Below are positions 1 to 7,035 of a stretch of DNA of 11,762 nucleotides, piece by piece. How positions within the stretch are numbered: position 1 is the stretch's first letter; the number at the start of each line of letters is the position of its first letter. The notes under the pieces were generated by a model, which saw only the letters and a list, made by a program, of their open reading frames with translations, was not told the DNA's origin and ran no database searches. The position numbers and the translations under genes were made by a program. Origin of the DNA: Burkholderiaceae bacterium (GTDB lineage: Bacteria; Pseudomonadota; Gammaproteobacteria; Burkholderiales; Burkholderiaceae); NCBI GenBank assembly GCA_030151165.1, contig JASLEM010000316.1, positions 1-11,762 of the forward strand. Direction: 5' to 3'.

Positions 1-1
1 C

Positions 2-577
2 TTCCGCGTGAAGTACTCGGTCGACACCGAGCGCTTCAAGCCGCGCGCCAAGGTCAACAAGTGCACCTACATGCCGCGCAAGCTGCCGCTGCACTCGGCC
101 AACCTCGTGCCCTGGCTCGCGCGCGCCTTCCCGGACTGGACGTTCCAGCCGATCCACAACATGAACGAGGCGCAGGTCGCCGAGCAGCTCGAGTCCTCGC
201 GCGTGTTCCTCGCGTTCAGCGACTTCGAGGGCTGCCCCGTGCCGCCGATCGAGGCCGCCCTCAGCGGCAACGTCGTCGTCGGCTACCCCGGCTGGGGCGG
301 CCGCGAGTATTGGGACGCGCCGAACTTCCTCGACACGCCCGTGGGCGACATGCGCGCCTTCGTCGACCGCTTCCGCACCGCCGCGGCCACCGCGCTGCGC
401 CCCGACGCCGACGCGCTGCTCGCGCCCGGCATCGCGAAGCTCAAGGCCAGCTACGGCCTCGAGGCCGAGACGGCGCTGCTGCAGCAGGCGATCCCGTTCA
501 TCGAGCGCTTCGCCGCCGCGCAAGGGCCGCTGAAGCGCCCGCTGGCGGCCGTCGAACCCGCGCCCGCGATCGCCTGA
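2..577 (+). CDS. Glycosyltransferase family 1-type, C-terminal part (5' end outside window)
   Basis: The reading frame is open from the first bases of the window, so the gene starts upstream; the GTG at 8 is probably an internal valine. The visible 191 residues look like the C-terminal Rossmann domain of a GT-B glycosyltransferase, which would bind a nucleotide sugar and transfer the sugar in the cytoplasm. Counting from the GTG at 8, the segment FEGCPVPPIEAAL at about residues 73-85 contains the EX7E motif (E74 and E82) typical of retaining GT4-like enzymes. It is followed by a small-residue loop (SGNVVVGYPGWGGREYW). The tail from about residue 170 is Ala/Pro-rich and probably disordered. 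The gene ends 381 bp before the next plus-strand gene, so co-transcription is uncertain. The neighbours are also glycan-related. The acceptor and donor cannot be read from the sequence. The fold call is confident; the exact family is less so. Confidence 0.82.
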   Translation, partial: FRVKYSVDTERFKPRAKVNKCTYMPRKLPLHSANLVPWLARAFPDWTFQPIHNMNEAQVAEQLESSRVFLAFSDFEGCPVPPIEAALSGNVVVGYPGWGGREYWDAPNFLDTPVGDMRAFVDRFRTAAATALRPDADALLAPGIAKLKASYGLEAETALLQQAIPFIERFAAAQGPLKRPLAAVEPAPAIA

Positions 578-958
578 GCGACGATCGCTGTCCGGATCTC
601 CGGCGTCGGAGAAAAAGCACTCGGCAGCCGAGCGATTTGCCCGGGCCGCCGAGCCCGGAGCTCGATCGCACCTGGAAATTTCCGCGACGCCGGAGAAAAA
701 AGCTCGGCCATCGCGCAAGTTCGGTGCGGCGCCGAAGCCCGAAGCCCGGGCCTTCGAGCAGATCGCCGCGGCGTCGGGTGAAAAAGCGCCGCCGCCGGGG
801 AAATGAAGTCGCCCGGCGGACTTCAGAAGCCGGCCAGCGGATTGTTGGGGTGGGCGACCGGGCTCCGGAAGCACGCCAGCGCCGATGACGCAGAGCTGAC
901 CGCCGATCCCGCCCTATTCCGCGGATCGCGACCCTCAAGTCCCGGCGAGACTCTTCGC
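578..958. other. Long intergenic region, no convincing gene
   Basis: These 381 bp separate the first glycosyltransferase gene from the sugar operon. Frames are open on both strands but are Arg-rich and of poor codon quality, as expected of high-GC noncoding DNA. The in-frame extension from an ATG at 803 to 958 uses codons rare in the neighbouring genes (CTT, TTG, CTA, TCA, AGT, ACT), which argues that it is untranslated leader. The region contains the 84-bp-spaced A-tract motif listed separately. It also has a perfect 6-bp inverted repeat, CCGGGC (641-646) with GCCCGG (653-658), with no T-run after it. A promoter for the operon starting at 959 should lie here, but I could not pick out a clear sigma-70 box pair. 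Confidence 0.6.
601..787. repeat. Three A-tract/GC-core motifs at exact 84-bp spacing
   Basis: Three related 18-19-bp motifs start at 601, 685 and 769, all 84 bp apart. Their common form is CGrCGyCGGrkAAAAAGC. The first is cggcgtcggagaaaaagc, the second cgacgccggagaaaaaagc and the third cggcgtcgggtgaaaaagc. The first two cores sit in short hairpins: CTCCG/CGGAG at 598-602 and 607-611, and TCCG/CGGA at 681-684 and 691-694. The A-tract lies just 3' of each core. The rest of each 84-bp unit aligns only poorly, so this is either a very decayed tandem repeat or three separately conserved sites. The A-runs are conspicuous in such GC-rich DNA. Confidence 0.55.
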
Positions 959-2176
959 ATGACCCACACCCCGTCGACCCCGGACAGCGCCGCCGCGCCT
1001 TGGCTCGTGCTGACGACGCCGCACGCCGACCGGGTGACCGAGAACTTCGCCGACCAGGTCGCCGCCGGCCTGCGCCGGCAGGGCAAGGACGCGCGCGTGA
1101 TCGTCGTCGGCCGCGACCTCGCCGAGCAGCTGCGCGGCGTGCCGCTGCTGGACGTCGCCGGCGTGGTGACGATCGGGCCGCTGCCGCTGTCGATCGCCGT
1201 GGGCAGCACGCCGCTGTACCGCATGCTGCGCTGCCCGGTCTACTACTACATCCTCGACACGCTGATCTACGACCTGCTGCGCATGCCCGTCGCCGCGCAG
1301 TTCATCGCCGACGCGTGGAGCGACGAGCGCCTCGTGCCCGTGTTCGCCGAGAAGCAGTTCCTGAACGCGTGGCGCGCCGGCGCCGACGCGCTGATGCCGC
1401 CGCAGACGATCTACGTCCCGTTCGCCGCGTTCCCCGACCAGGCCGGCCCGCGCCCGCCCGTGCCGGTGCAGCAGCGCCTGCTGGTGATCGGCTCGATCGG
1501 CACGGAGCTGCACGCCCGCGCGATGCGGCCCGACCTCGGCACGACGCTCGCGTCGGCCAACACGATCGGGCTGTCCGGCAACGAGCTCGCGCGCCTCGAG
1601 GATCGCCTGCTCGCGCCGGGCGCGCGCGGCAACGTCGTGCTCGATCTCTTCGACGCGCTCGCGCTGCCGTCGCGCGCGGCGCTCGACCCCGCCGTGCAGC
1701 AGTTCGTCTCCGCGGCCGACTCGTTCATCAAGCGCCATCGCCGCGTGATCGCGGCCGAGTCGCTGCGCGGCGTGCCGGTCGATTTCGTCGGCAGCGGCTG
1801 GCAGCCCGAGTTCGGCGACGAGCCCTCGTTCCGCTTCATGGGCAACCTGCCGCACGGCAGCCTGACGCGGCTGACGTCGCTCTACGCCGCGCTCGTCAAC
1901 TTCGATCCGAACTGGGAATGGGGCATGCACGACCGCGTGTTCAGTGCCCTGTCGGTCGGCGTGCCCGTGTTCACGCACGCCAATTTCGCGCCCGCCGAGG
2001 AAGGCCTGCGCGCCGACCAGGTGATCGCATTCGCACCCAACGCGCCCGCGCTCGCCGCGCCGGCGCACGCCCTGCTCGCCGCGCCGCCCGCGCGCGAGCC
2101 GGCCTCGTCCGTGGATTGGGGCGACCGCATGCAGCGCCTGCTCGCAGCGTCGCCCGTGAAGGAGCTCGTCGCATGA
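959..2176 (+). CDS. CgeB-like glycosyltransferase (GT-B fold, Glyco_trans_1_2-type C-terminus)
   Basis: Encodes 405 residues. I chose the ATG at 959 because GGCGAG lies 9 bp upstream and codon quality improves sharply there; an in-frame ATG at 803 would add 52 residues of noncoding-like sequence. The C-terminal half is the informative part. VDFVGSGWQ (about 274-282), FRFMGNLPHGSLTRLTSLY (291-309) and NFDPNWEWGMHDRVFSALSVGVPVFTH (314-340) match the CgeB/Glyco_trans_1_2 pattern, in which a short HDR-x-FxAL-x-xGxPV-x-TH block forms part of the nucleotide-sugar site. The N-terminal half (about 14-180) looks like the other Rossmann lobe, with an aromatic-rich stretch YYYILDTLIYDLL at 95-107. No signal peptide is seen, so it is probably cytoplasmic. 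It overlaps the next gene by 4 bp (ATGA), which suggests translational coupling. The acceptor and donor sugars are unknown. The fold is fairly secure. Confidence 0.72.
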   Translation: MTHTPSTPDSAAAPWLVLTTPHADRVTENFADQVAAGLRRQGKDARVIVVGRDLAEQLRGVPLLDVAGVVTIGPLPLSIAVGSTPLYRMLRCPVYYYILDTLIYDLLRMPVAAQFIADAWSDERLVPVFAEKQFLNAWRAGADALMPPQTIYVPFAAFPDQAGPRPPVPVQQRLLVIGSIGTELHARAMRPDLGTTLASANTIGLSGNELARLEDRLLAPGARGNVVLDLFDALALPSRAALDPAVQQFVSAADSFIKRHRRVIAAESLRGVPVDFVGSGWQPEFGDEPSFRFMGNLPHGSLTRLTSLYAALVNFDPNWEWGMHDRVFSALSVGVPVFTHANFAPAEEGLRADQVIAFAPNAPALAAPAHALLAAPPAREPASSVDWGDRMQRLLAASPVKELVA

Positions 2177-3237
2177 AAGTGGCCATCGCAGGAGGCGGCT
2201 GGTACGGCTGCCACATCGCCAGCGCGCTGAAGTCGCAAGGCGTCGAAGTCGGGCTGTTCGAGAAGAACGAGCGCCTGTTCAGCGAAGCCTCGGGCAACAA
2301 CCAGTTCCGCCTGCACCAGGGGCTGCACTACGCGCGCTCGTCGATCACGCGCCACCAGTCGCGCGACGGCTACCACCGCTTCGTCGAACGCTACCCGCGG
2401 CTGTCGCAGAGCGTGGCGCAGAACATCTACCTCGTGCCCAAGGGCAACTCGCTGATCGACTTCGAGACCTACTTCTCGATCATGCTGGCGAGCGGCATCT
2501 CGGTCGAGCGCGTGCCGGTGTCGACCGTCGAAGGCCTCGACGCGACGAAGTTCGAAGGCGCGGTGCGCTGCGAGGAGCGCGTCGTGCTGACCGACAAGGC
2601 CCGCGAGCATTTCGGCGGCCGGCTCAACGGCTCCGCCCGCCTGGGCACGCGCGTCGAGACGCTGAAGGAATCGACCGGCGCCGTGCACGTCAACGGCGAG
2701 CACTTCGACTACTTCGTGGACGCCACCTGGGGCGCGCTCGCCGCGCCCAGCGACGCGGTGTACTACGAGCCGACGCTGCTGCTGTACTACCGCTGCCGCG
2801 CCAACTCGAGCAAGGCCGCCGCCAGCGGCGCCGCCGAGCGCTTCCCGGCCGTGACGCTGGTCGACGGCCCGCTGTGGTCGATCTACCCGACCGGCCGCGA
2901 CCACCAGTTCACGCTGTCGTCCGTCACGCACACGCCGCTGGGCCGCTGCAACAGCAAGGCCGAGGCGTACGCGCTGCTCGCGGGCGTCGACGACGACACC
3001 GTGCAACGCAAGCGCGCGCTGATGGAGGCCGAGGTGATGCCCTACCTGCCGGCGTTCCGCGACCTGTTCGAATTCGTCGGCCCGCAGTTCGCGGTGAAGA
3101 CCAAGCCGGTCGGCATGACCGACAACCGCGCCTGCGGCGTGGCGTTCGACGGCCGCAAGGTGAGCGTGCAGTCCGGCAAGATCGACAACATCTTCTTCGC
3201 GACGGACCGCATCCTCGGCGCCCTGCTCTCGGATTAA
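2173..3237 (+). CDS. FAD-dependent oxidoreductase (DAO fold)
   Basis: Encodes 354 residues and begins inside the stop codon of the preceding gene (ATGA). The N-terminus is a classical dinucleotide-binding beta-alpha-beta unit: AIAGGGWYGCHIA with G7, G8, G9 and G12, followed by VGLFEK with E30 positioned to bind the adenosine ribose of FAD. Next comes SEASGNNQFRLHQGLHYARS (38-56), which resembles a conserved block in DAO-type flavoproteins found in polysaccharide gene clusters. No transmembrane segment or signal peptide is seen, so it is likely cytoplasmic. The C-terminal part (KTKPVGMTDNRACGV at 310-323; KIDNIFFATDRILGALL at 336-352) is consistent with the second FAD contact of this fold. By family it oxidises a C-N or C-OH bond of a small substrate. 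From its position between a glycosyltransferase and sugar enzymes, the substrate is probably a sugar or amino-sugar derivative, which is an inference. The fold call is strong; the specificity is unknown. Confidence 0.8.
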   Translation: MKVAIAGGGWYGCHIASALKSQGVEVGLFEKNERLFSEASGNNQFRLHQGLHYARSSITRHQSRDGYHRFVERYPRLSQSVAQNIYLVPKGNSLIDFETYFSIMLASGISVERVPVSTVEGLDATKFEGAVRCEERVVLTDKAREHFGGRLNGSARLGTRVETLKESTGAVHVNGEHFDYFVDATWGALAAPSDAVYYEPTLLLYYRCRANSSKAAASGAAERFPAVTLVDGPLWSIYPTGRDHQFTLSSVTHTPLGRCNSKAEAYALLAGVDDDTVQRKRALMEAEVMPYLPAFRDLFEFVGPQFAVKTKPVGMTDNRACGVAFDGRKVSVQSGKIDNIFFATDRILGALLSD

Positions 3238-3246
3238 CATCCGCCG

Positions 3247-4020
3247 ATGGACGTCCTCGTCGGCCACACCGGCCTCGTCGGCGGCACGCTGCTCGCGCAG
3301 CGCCCGTTCGACCTCCTCGTGCACCGCCCCAACCTGCACGCGCTGCAGGGCCTGCGCGCGCGCCGCCTCGTGCTGAGCGCGCTGCCGGCCGAGAAGTGGC
3401 GCATCAACCAGGATCCGGCGAGCGACCTCGCCAACATGCAGCGCCTGCAGGCCGCGCTCGCCGACGTGCAGGCCGACGAGGTGGTGCTGGTGTCGACGGT
3501 CGACGTCTATGCGCGCCCGGTCGACATCGACGAGGATTCGCCCGTCGGCCAGGCCACGCCCTATGGCGCGCATCGCCATCAGTTCGAGCAGTGGGTGCGC
3601 GAGCGCTTCCCGCGCGTACTGACGATCCGCCTGCCCGGCCTGTTCGGCGCCGGCCTGAAGAAGAACGCGCTGTTCGACCTGCTGCACGGCAACGAGGTGC
3701 ACAAGCTCCACCCGAACGCCGCGCTGCAGTGGTACCCGCTCGCGCGCCTCGCCGACGACATCGACACCGCCCTCGCGCACGGCCTCGCGCTCGTCAACGC
3801 CAGCGTCGCGCCGCTCGCCACCGGCGCGATCGCCACGCGCCTGTTCCCGCAACGCACGCTCGTCGACCCCGGCACGCCGCCCGCGCTCTATCGCATGCGC
3901 TCGCGCCACGCCGAGGCCTTCGGCGGCCGCGACGGCTACTGGCTCGACGAGGCCGCGCTGTGGCCCTGGCTCGAGGCGTGGGTGGCCTCGGAACAGGCCA
4001 AGCCGGCATCGACCCGATGA
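3247..4020 (+). CDS. NAD-dependent epimerase/dehydratase-like SDR with YxxxR motif
   Basis: Encodes 257 residues, shorter than the usual 300-340 of extended SDRs. The N-terminus has a nucleotide-binding loop, VGHTGLVGG, with the GxxGxxG spacing at G6, G9 and G12. STVDVY (83-88) supplies the usual catalytic Ser/Thr. YGAHR (106-110) occupies the YxxxK position, but with Arg110 instead of Lys. RLPGLFGAGLKKN (128-140) follows, where sugar SDRs have an R-x-x-x-x-x-G-P/A block. AEKWRINQDP (48-57) sits where the NAD-binding segment is expected. The expected activity is epimerisation, dehydration or reduction of a nucleotide-linked sugar in the cytoplasm. The start lies 9 bp after the previous stop with no obvious Shine-Dalgarno, and the stop overlaps the next ATG, so it is expected to be expressed with its neighbours. 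From memory, related SDRs with an HR in this motif occur in surface-polysaccharide clusters, so the Arg may be a family trait rather than a defect. Confidence 0.75.
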   Translation: MDVLVGHTGLVGGTLLAQRPFDLLVHRPNLHALQGLRARRLVLSALPAEKWRINQDPASDLANMQRLQAALADVQADEVVLVSTVDVYARPVDIDEDSPVGQATPYGAHRHQFEQWVRERFPRVLTIRLPGLFGAGLKKNALFDLLHGNEVHKLHPNAALQWYPLARLADDIDTALAHGLALVNASVAPLATGAIATRLFPQRTLVDPGTPPALYRMRSRHAEAFGGRDGYWLDEAALWPWLEAWVASEQAKPASTR

Positions 4021-4829
4021 CCCACACGCTGCGCTTCGCCTGCTCGAACATCGCCTGGAGCGGCGGCGACGAGGCCGCCGCCCTCGCCTTCCTGCGCCGC
4101 GTCGGCGTGCGCGGCATCGAGCTCGCACCGACCGTCGTCTGGCCCGGCTGGGACGGTGCCACGCCGGCCGCCGCACGCGCGTACCGCGCGCGTTGCGCCG
4201 ACCTCGGCTTCGAGATCGCGTCGATGCAGGCGCTGCTGTTCGGCTGCCCACAGGCGCTGCTGTTCGCGGACGACGGCGGCGCCGCGTTCGAGCAGCAACT
4301 CGCCGTGTGCGCGAGCCTCGGCGAGGCGCTCGGCGCGCGCGCCGCGGTGCTCGGCGCGCCGAAGCAGCGCCAGCGCGGCGCCCTGTCGCCCGAGGCCGCC
4401 GCCGAACGCGCGGCGCCCGTGCTGCAACGCGCGGCCCGCCGCTTCGCCGACGCCGGCCTGTCCCTCGCGCTCGAACCCGCACGGCCCGAGGACGCCGGCG
4501 ACTTCCTCGTCGACACGCGCGAAGTCATCGCCTTCGTCGACGTCCACGCCGCGCCCGGCCTCGGCGTCCACCTCGACGCCGCCGCGATGCACCTCGCCGG
4601 CGAGGATCTCGCCACGATCTGGCCGCTGTCGCGCAACGGCTTCGTCCACTACCAGCTCAGCGAACCCGGCCTCGGCGACTTCGTCTCGCCGCGCGCGCCG
4701 CAGGCCGCGAACCTCGCGTTCCTGCAATCGAAGGGCTGGTCGAACCAGTGCTCGGTGGAGATGCGATCGAGCCCGCTGGGCCTCGAGGCGGCCGGGCCGT
4801 GGGCGTTGATTGAGCCGTTCCTGGGCTGA
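4017..4829 (+). CDS. Sugar phosphate isomerase/epimerase-like TIM-barrel protein (xylose isomerase-like)
   Basis: Encodes 270 residues and starts with an ATGA overlap of the SDR stop codon. The size and pattern fit the AP-endonuclease-2/xylose-isomerase-like TIM barrel. Strand-like segments carry acidic or His residues at the barrel mouth: RGIELAP (32-38), LALEP with E153, GVHLDAAAMH with D187, FVHYQLSE with H211, and SVEMR with E248. The set E153, D187, H211 and E248 matches the usual Glu-Asp-His-Glu divalent-metal ligand layout of this superfamily. It is therefore likely an active metal-dependent isomerase or epimerase acting on a free or phosphorylated sugar (or an inositol or keto-sugar) in the cytoplasm. 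It is the last gene of the plus-strand operon. I see no strong terminator after it. The substrate cannot be inferred; the link to the FAD enzyme and SDR is by operon position only. Confidence 0.8.
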   Translation: MTHTLRFACSNIAWSGGDEAAALAFLRRVGVRGIELAPTVVWPGWDGATPAAARAYRARCADLGFEIASMQALLFGCPQALLFADDGGAAFEQQLAVCASLGEALGARAAVLGAPKQRQRGALSPEAAAERAAPVLQRAARRFADAGLSLALEPARPEDAGDFLVDTREVIAFVDVHAAPGLGVHLDAAAMHLAGEDLATIWPLSRNGFVHYQLSEPGLGDFVSPRAPQAANLAFLQSKGWSNQCSVEMRSSPLGLEAAGPWALIEPFLG

Positions 4830-4919
4830 CGCTGTCGATCGGCTGGGAAGGCGGCATACTTCGGGAGGCCGATGGTCGGATACCAGCGGGCGAAGTCAGC
4901 AGTCGGCCAGGAGTTGCCA

Positions 4920-4947
4920 TTGCCGAGGGTCTGCTTTCCGCTAGGCT
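4920..4947 (+). promoter_or_regulatory. Possible weak sigma-70-like promoter before the small secreted-protein gene
   Basis: TTGCCG (4920-4925) and TAGGCT (4942-4947) are 16 bp apart and lie about 37 bp upstream of the ATG at 4985. The match to the -35 box is fair and to the -10 box poor. The local drop in GC and the independent ribosome binding site make a separate promoter plausible. This is a tentative reading. Confidence 0.2.
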
Positions 4948-4984
4948 ATTGAGCAACTAGCGATGACGCCCTGAGAGGAGAGCG

Positions 4985-5350
4985 ATGTTGAGCAAACATG
5001 AAGGTCGAGCAGCCGGGAGCCAAATTTTCGCGCTAGTCGCGGCGGTCATGGTCGCTGACCCTTGTGCTGCAGCTCCGAGATGCGACCAGCACATCTACTT
5101 CGAGGGCTGCCCATCTGAGCGGGTGGCCCTAGCCGACGTCTTGGTGGAGCATTGTCCTGCTATTGATCCGGCATTTGAGCGCAAGCTTGATGCGTTGAAG
5201 CGGCAGGAGGATGGCGACCGAGCATCTGACGACAGAGATTTGATCGAACTCCGGAAGTCTGCTGAGTACCAAGGTGCACGGAAAGAAGCCGAAGATTGGT
5301 TCGACAATTTGTCGCCAGCGTCGAAAAGGGAGTTCTGCGGCGCCCGTTGA
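4985..5350 (+). CDS. Small predicted secreted protein, unknown function
   Basis: Encodes 121 residues. The start is supported by a strong AGAGGAG at 4974-4980, 4 bp before the ATG. The N-terminus looks like a Sec signal peptide: a basic stretch with K4, H5 and R8, a hydrophobic core IFALVAAVMVA (14-24), and a likely cleavage after CAAA at residue 30. There is no proper lipobox, so lipoprotein export is unlikely. The mature part would have four cysteines (C33, C42, C57, C118), enough for two disulfides in the periplasm. The middle (about 64-105) is highly charged and probably helical. Base composition and codon use are clearly more A/T-rich than in the flanking genes, which hints at a recent or foreign origin or weak selection. 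It is 155 bp from the sugar operon and points towards the end of the convergent TolC gene. I do not recognise the family. Confidence 0.68.
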   Translation: MLSKHEGRAAGSQIFALVAAVMVADPCAAAPRCDQHIYFEGCPSERVALADVLVEHCPAIDPAFERKLDALKRQEDGDRASDDRDLIELRKSAEYQGARKEAEDWFDNLSPASKREFCGAR

Positions 5351-5533
5351 GGCACGCAGAATGAGCCTCTCGAATGACTTCTATTGGCCGTCCAATCGAA
5401 GCAAGTCGAAGTCCGCTTCGGGTCGTTTTCAGCCTATCGCCCCACCACCCCGACAGACCGCAAAGCGTCGACTAGCCGCCTCCGGCAACCGCCCCGTCGA
5501 CCACGAGGCATCCCGCCCCGCGACCTTCCGGCC
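5351..5533. other. Intergenic region between convergent operons with a weak hairpin
   Basis: This is the convergent junction between the small secreted-protein gene and the TolC-family gene, so transcripts from both sides should end here. The only candidate plus-strand terminator is a 5-bp hairpin, CGAAG (5407-5411) and CTTCG (5416-5420) with loop TCCG, followed five bases later by TTTT (5426-5429). It is short and imperfect. The stretch 5373-5434 (ctattggccg ... cgcttcgggtcg) resembles, from memory only, short sequences seen between genes in other proteobacteria. I saw no second copy in this window. Confidence 0.3.
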
Positions 5534-7024
5534 TCACTGCAAGTGCACCGCGAGGCCCAGGCCCAGCGACCACAGCAACGCATTCGACTGCTGCGTATCG
5601 AAGATCGCATCGACGTACTGCACGCGCGTCGAGTAGTGGTCGCCCTCGGCGGCCATCACGTCGAACAGCGAGCGGCGGCCGAGGGCCTGCCATTGTTCGA
5701 GGGTCGACTCGCGCACCTTCTCGCTGTTGTGGAGGATCTCGACGACGTGGCGCGCGCGGTCCATCGCGTGCTCGGCCTGCTCGTGCACCTCGGCGAGCCG
5801 TTCCTTGCGTTCCTCGAGCGCGTCCTCGCGCTGCAGCCGCGCGGCCTCGGCGCGCTTGCGGGCGGCGCTGGTCGTGTAGTTGATCGCGGGGTTGAACAGC
5901 GGCACGCTCAGCGTGATCGCGCCCGACACCTGGCGCGACGGACCGGCGCCGGCGGACTTCGTCGCCGCGATGAGCCAGCCGATCTGCGGCTTCTGGCCGT
6001 CGAGGATCGCGCGGACGTAGGCGTCCTGCGCGTTGGCCTGCTCGTCGAGCGCGACGATGTCGGTGGTGCGCGCCGCGATCGTGACGAGGTCGGGCAGCGA
6101 CGGCGTGTCGATCAGCACCGGCGTCAAGCCGTCGGCCGGCGGCAGCTCGTCGCCGACGAAGCGGCGCAGGCGCACCTCGGTCAGACGCTTCTGCGACAGC
6201 GTCTGGTCGCGCATCAGCTCGGCCTGCTGCTGCGTCTTGCGCGCCTGCACGAGCTCGCTCATGCGGCCGCGGTCGGCGCTGACGATGTCCTGCAGCGCGC
6301 CGACGAGGCACGCCATCTTCTTCGCGTACTGGTCGTAGACCTGCGCCTCGACGACGAAGCGGCTGCGGTCGAGCGCGAGCGACACCGTCTGCAGCGCGAC
6401 CTGCTCCTGCGCGCTGATCTCGCCCAGCCGCGCGGCCTCGGCGAGGTGCGTGCGCCAGGTCGACAGCGCCTCGATGCGGCCGAAGTCGAAGATCGGTCCG
6501 CCGGCGCTGACGCTGCCCTGGTACTGGCCGCCGTGCGTCGACGCCGTGTTGGGCGCGCCGGCGTCGAGGCCGCCCGCCGAGCCGTTGAGCGTGACCTGCG
6601 GGAGGCGCGCGGAGCGCTCCTCGTCGATGTCGATGGCCGCGGCCTCGGCGAGCAGGCGCGCGGCGCCGACGGCGTTGCTGTGGTGGATCGCGCTGCGCAC
6701 GAGCGCGAGCAGCGTGGTGCGCGATTCGCTCGCGGCGCGCGACGCACCGGGCGCGTTGTTCGACGGGTTCGAGGCATCGCCGAGCGGCAGCGACGACGCG
6801 CTCGCCGGGACGCTGAGGCTGATCGGCGCGTCGATCGGATCGAAGCCGTCGTCGTCGATGCAGCGGCCCTTGGGCAGCGCGGCGAGGCTCGCGGCCGGGG
6901 ACGGCGCGACGGCCAGCAACGCGTCGGCGCGCGCGGGCACGGCCGCCGTCGCGGCGGTCGCCACGAGCGACGCGGCCATCGACAACGCCTGCATCCAGCC
7001 GACGATCTTCTTCACGAGCCCCAT
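5534..7024 (-). CDS. TolC-family outer-membrane protein of type I secretion
   Basis: Encodes 496 residues from the ATG at 7024. That start has AAGGA 9 bp upstream and gives an immediate signal peptide (K5, K6, then a hydrophobic core at about 11-28, cleavage near ARA-DA at 33). A longer GTG start at 7066 would add 14 residues ahead of the signal and is less likely. After a low-complexity stretch (about 35-100) two homologous TolC halves follow. The first has LPQVTLNGSAG (141-151) and GGPIFDFGRIEA (175-186), the second SGAITLSVPLFNP (367-379), with long coiled-coil-prone helices between and after. GRRSLFDVMAAEGDHY (449-464) is the usual near-C-terminal helix turn. The protein would form a trimeric beta-barrel and periplasmic tunnel receiving substrate from the HlyD/ABC pair encoded upstream. 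It is 136 bp downstream of hlyD-like DNA, with hairpins in the gap. Confidence 0.9.
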   Translation of the reverse strand: MGLVKKIVGWMQALSMAASLVATAATAAVPARADALLAVAPSPAASLAALPKGRCIDDDGFDPIDAPISLSVPASASSLPLGDASNPSNNAPGASRAASESRTTLLALVRSAIHHSNAVGAARLLAEAAAIDIDEERSARLPQVTLNGSAGGLDAGAPNTASTHGGQYQGSVSAGGPIFDFGRIEALSTWRTHLAEAARLGEISAQEQVALQTVSLALDRSRFVVEAQVYDQYAKKMACLVGALQDIVSADRGRMSELVQARKTQQQAELMRDQTLSQKRLTEVRLRRFVGDELPPADGLTPVLIDTPSLPDLVTIAARTTDIVALDEQANAQDAYVRAILDGQKPQIGWLIAATKSAGAGPSRQVSGAITLSVPLFNPAINYTTSAARKRAEAARLQREDALEERKERLAEVHEQAEHAMDRARHVVEILHNSEKVRESTLEQWQALGRRSLFDVMAAEGDHYSTRVQYVDAIFDTQQSNALLWSLGLGLAVHLQ

Positions 7025-7035
7025 CCGGGATGTTC

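Noticed and set aside
498..938. Minus-strand 146-codon frame with Arg-rich repeats across the long intergenic region
   Set aside because: The protein-level repeat (FFxRRRG) simply reflects the 84-bp-spaced DNA motif. It lacks a credible ribosome binding site and overlaps the end of the glycosyltransferase gene.
803..958. In-frame ATG at 803 giving a 52-residue N-terminal extension of the CgeB-like protein
   Set aside because: The extension uses codons rare in the neighbouring genes, has no domain signal, and its Shine-Dalgarno spacing is too short. The ATG at 959 has a better-placed GGCGAG.
1882..4482. Very long minus-strand open frame (866 codons) opposite the sugar operon
   Set aside because: The translation is a monotonous Arg/Ala/Gly-rich product with no recognisable domain, while the plus strand carries clear enzyme families with consistent overlaps. 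Long antisense frames are expected in DNA of this GC content.
5340..5480. attC-like integron cassette end next to the small secreted-protein gene
   Set aside because: GTTGAGG at 5346-5352 is close to the GTTRRRY core, but its last base does not fit and no matching RYYYAAC partner with the right inverted arms is present.
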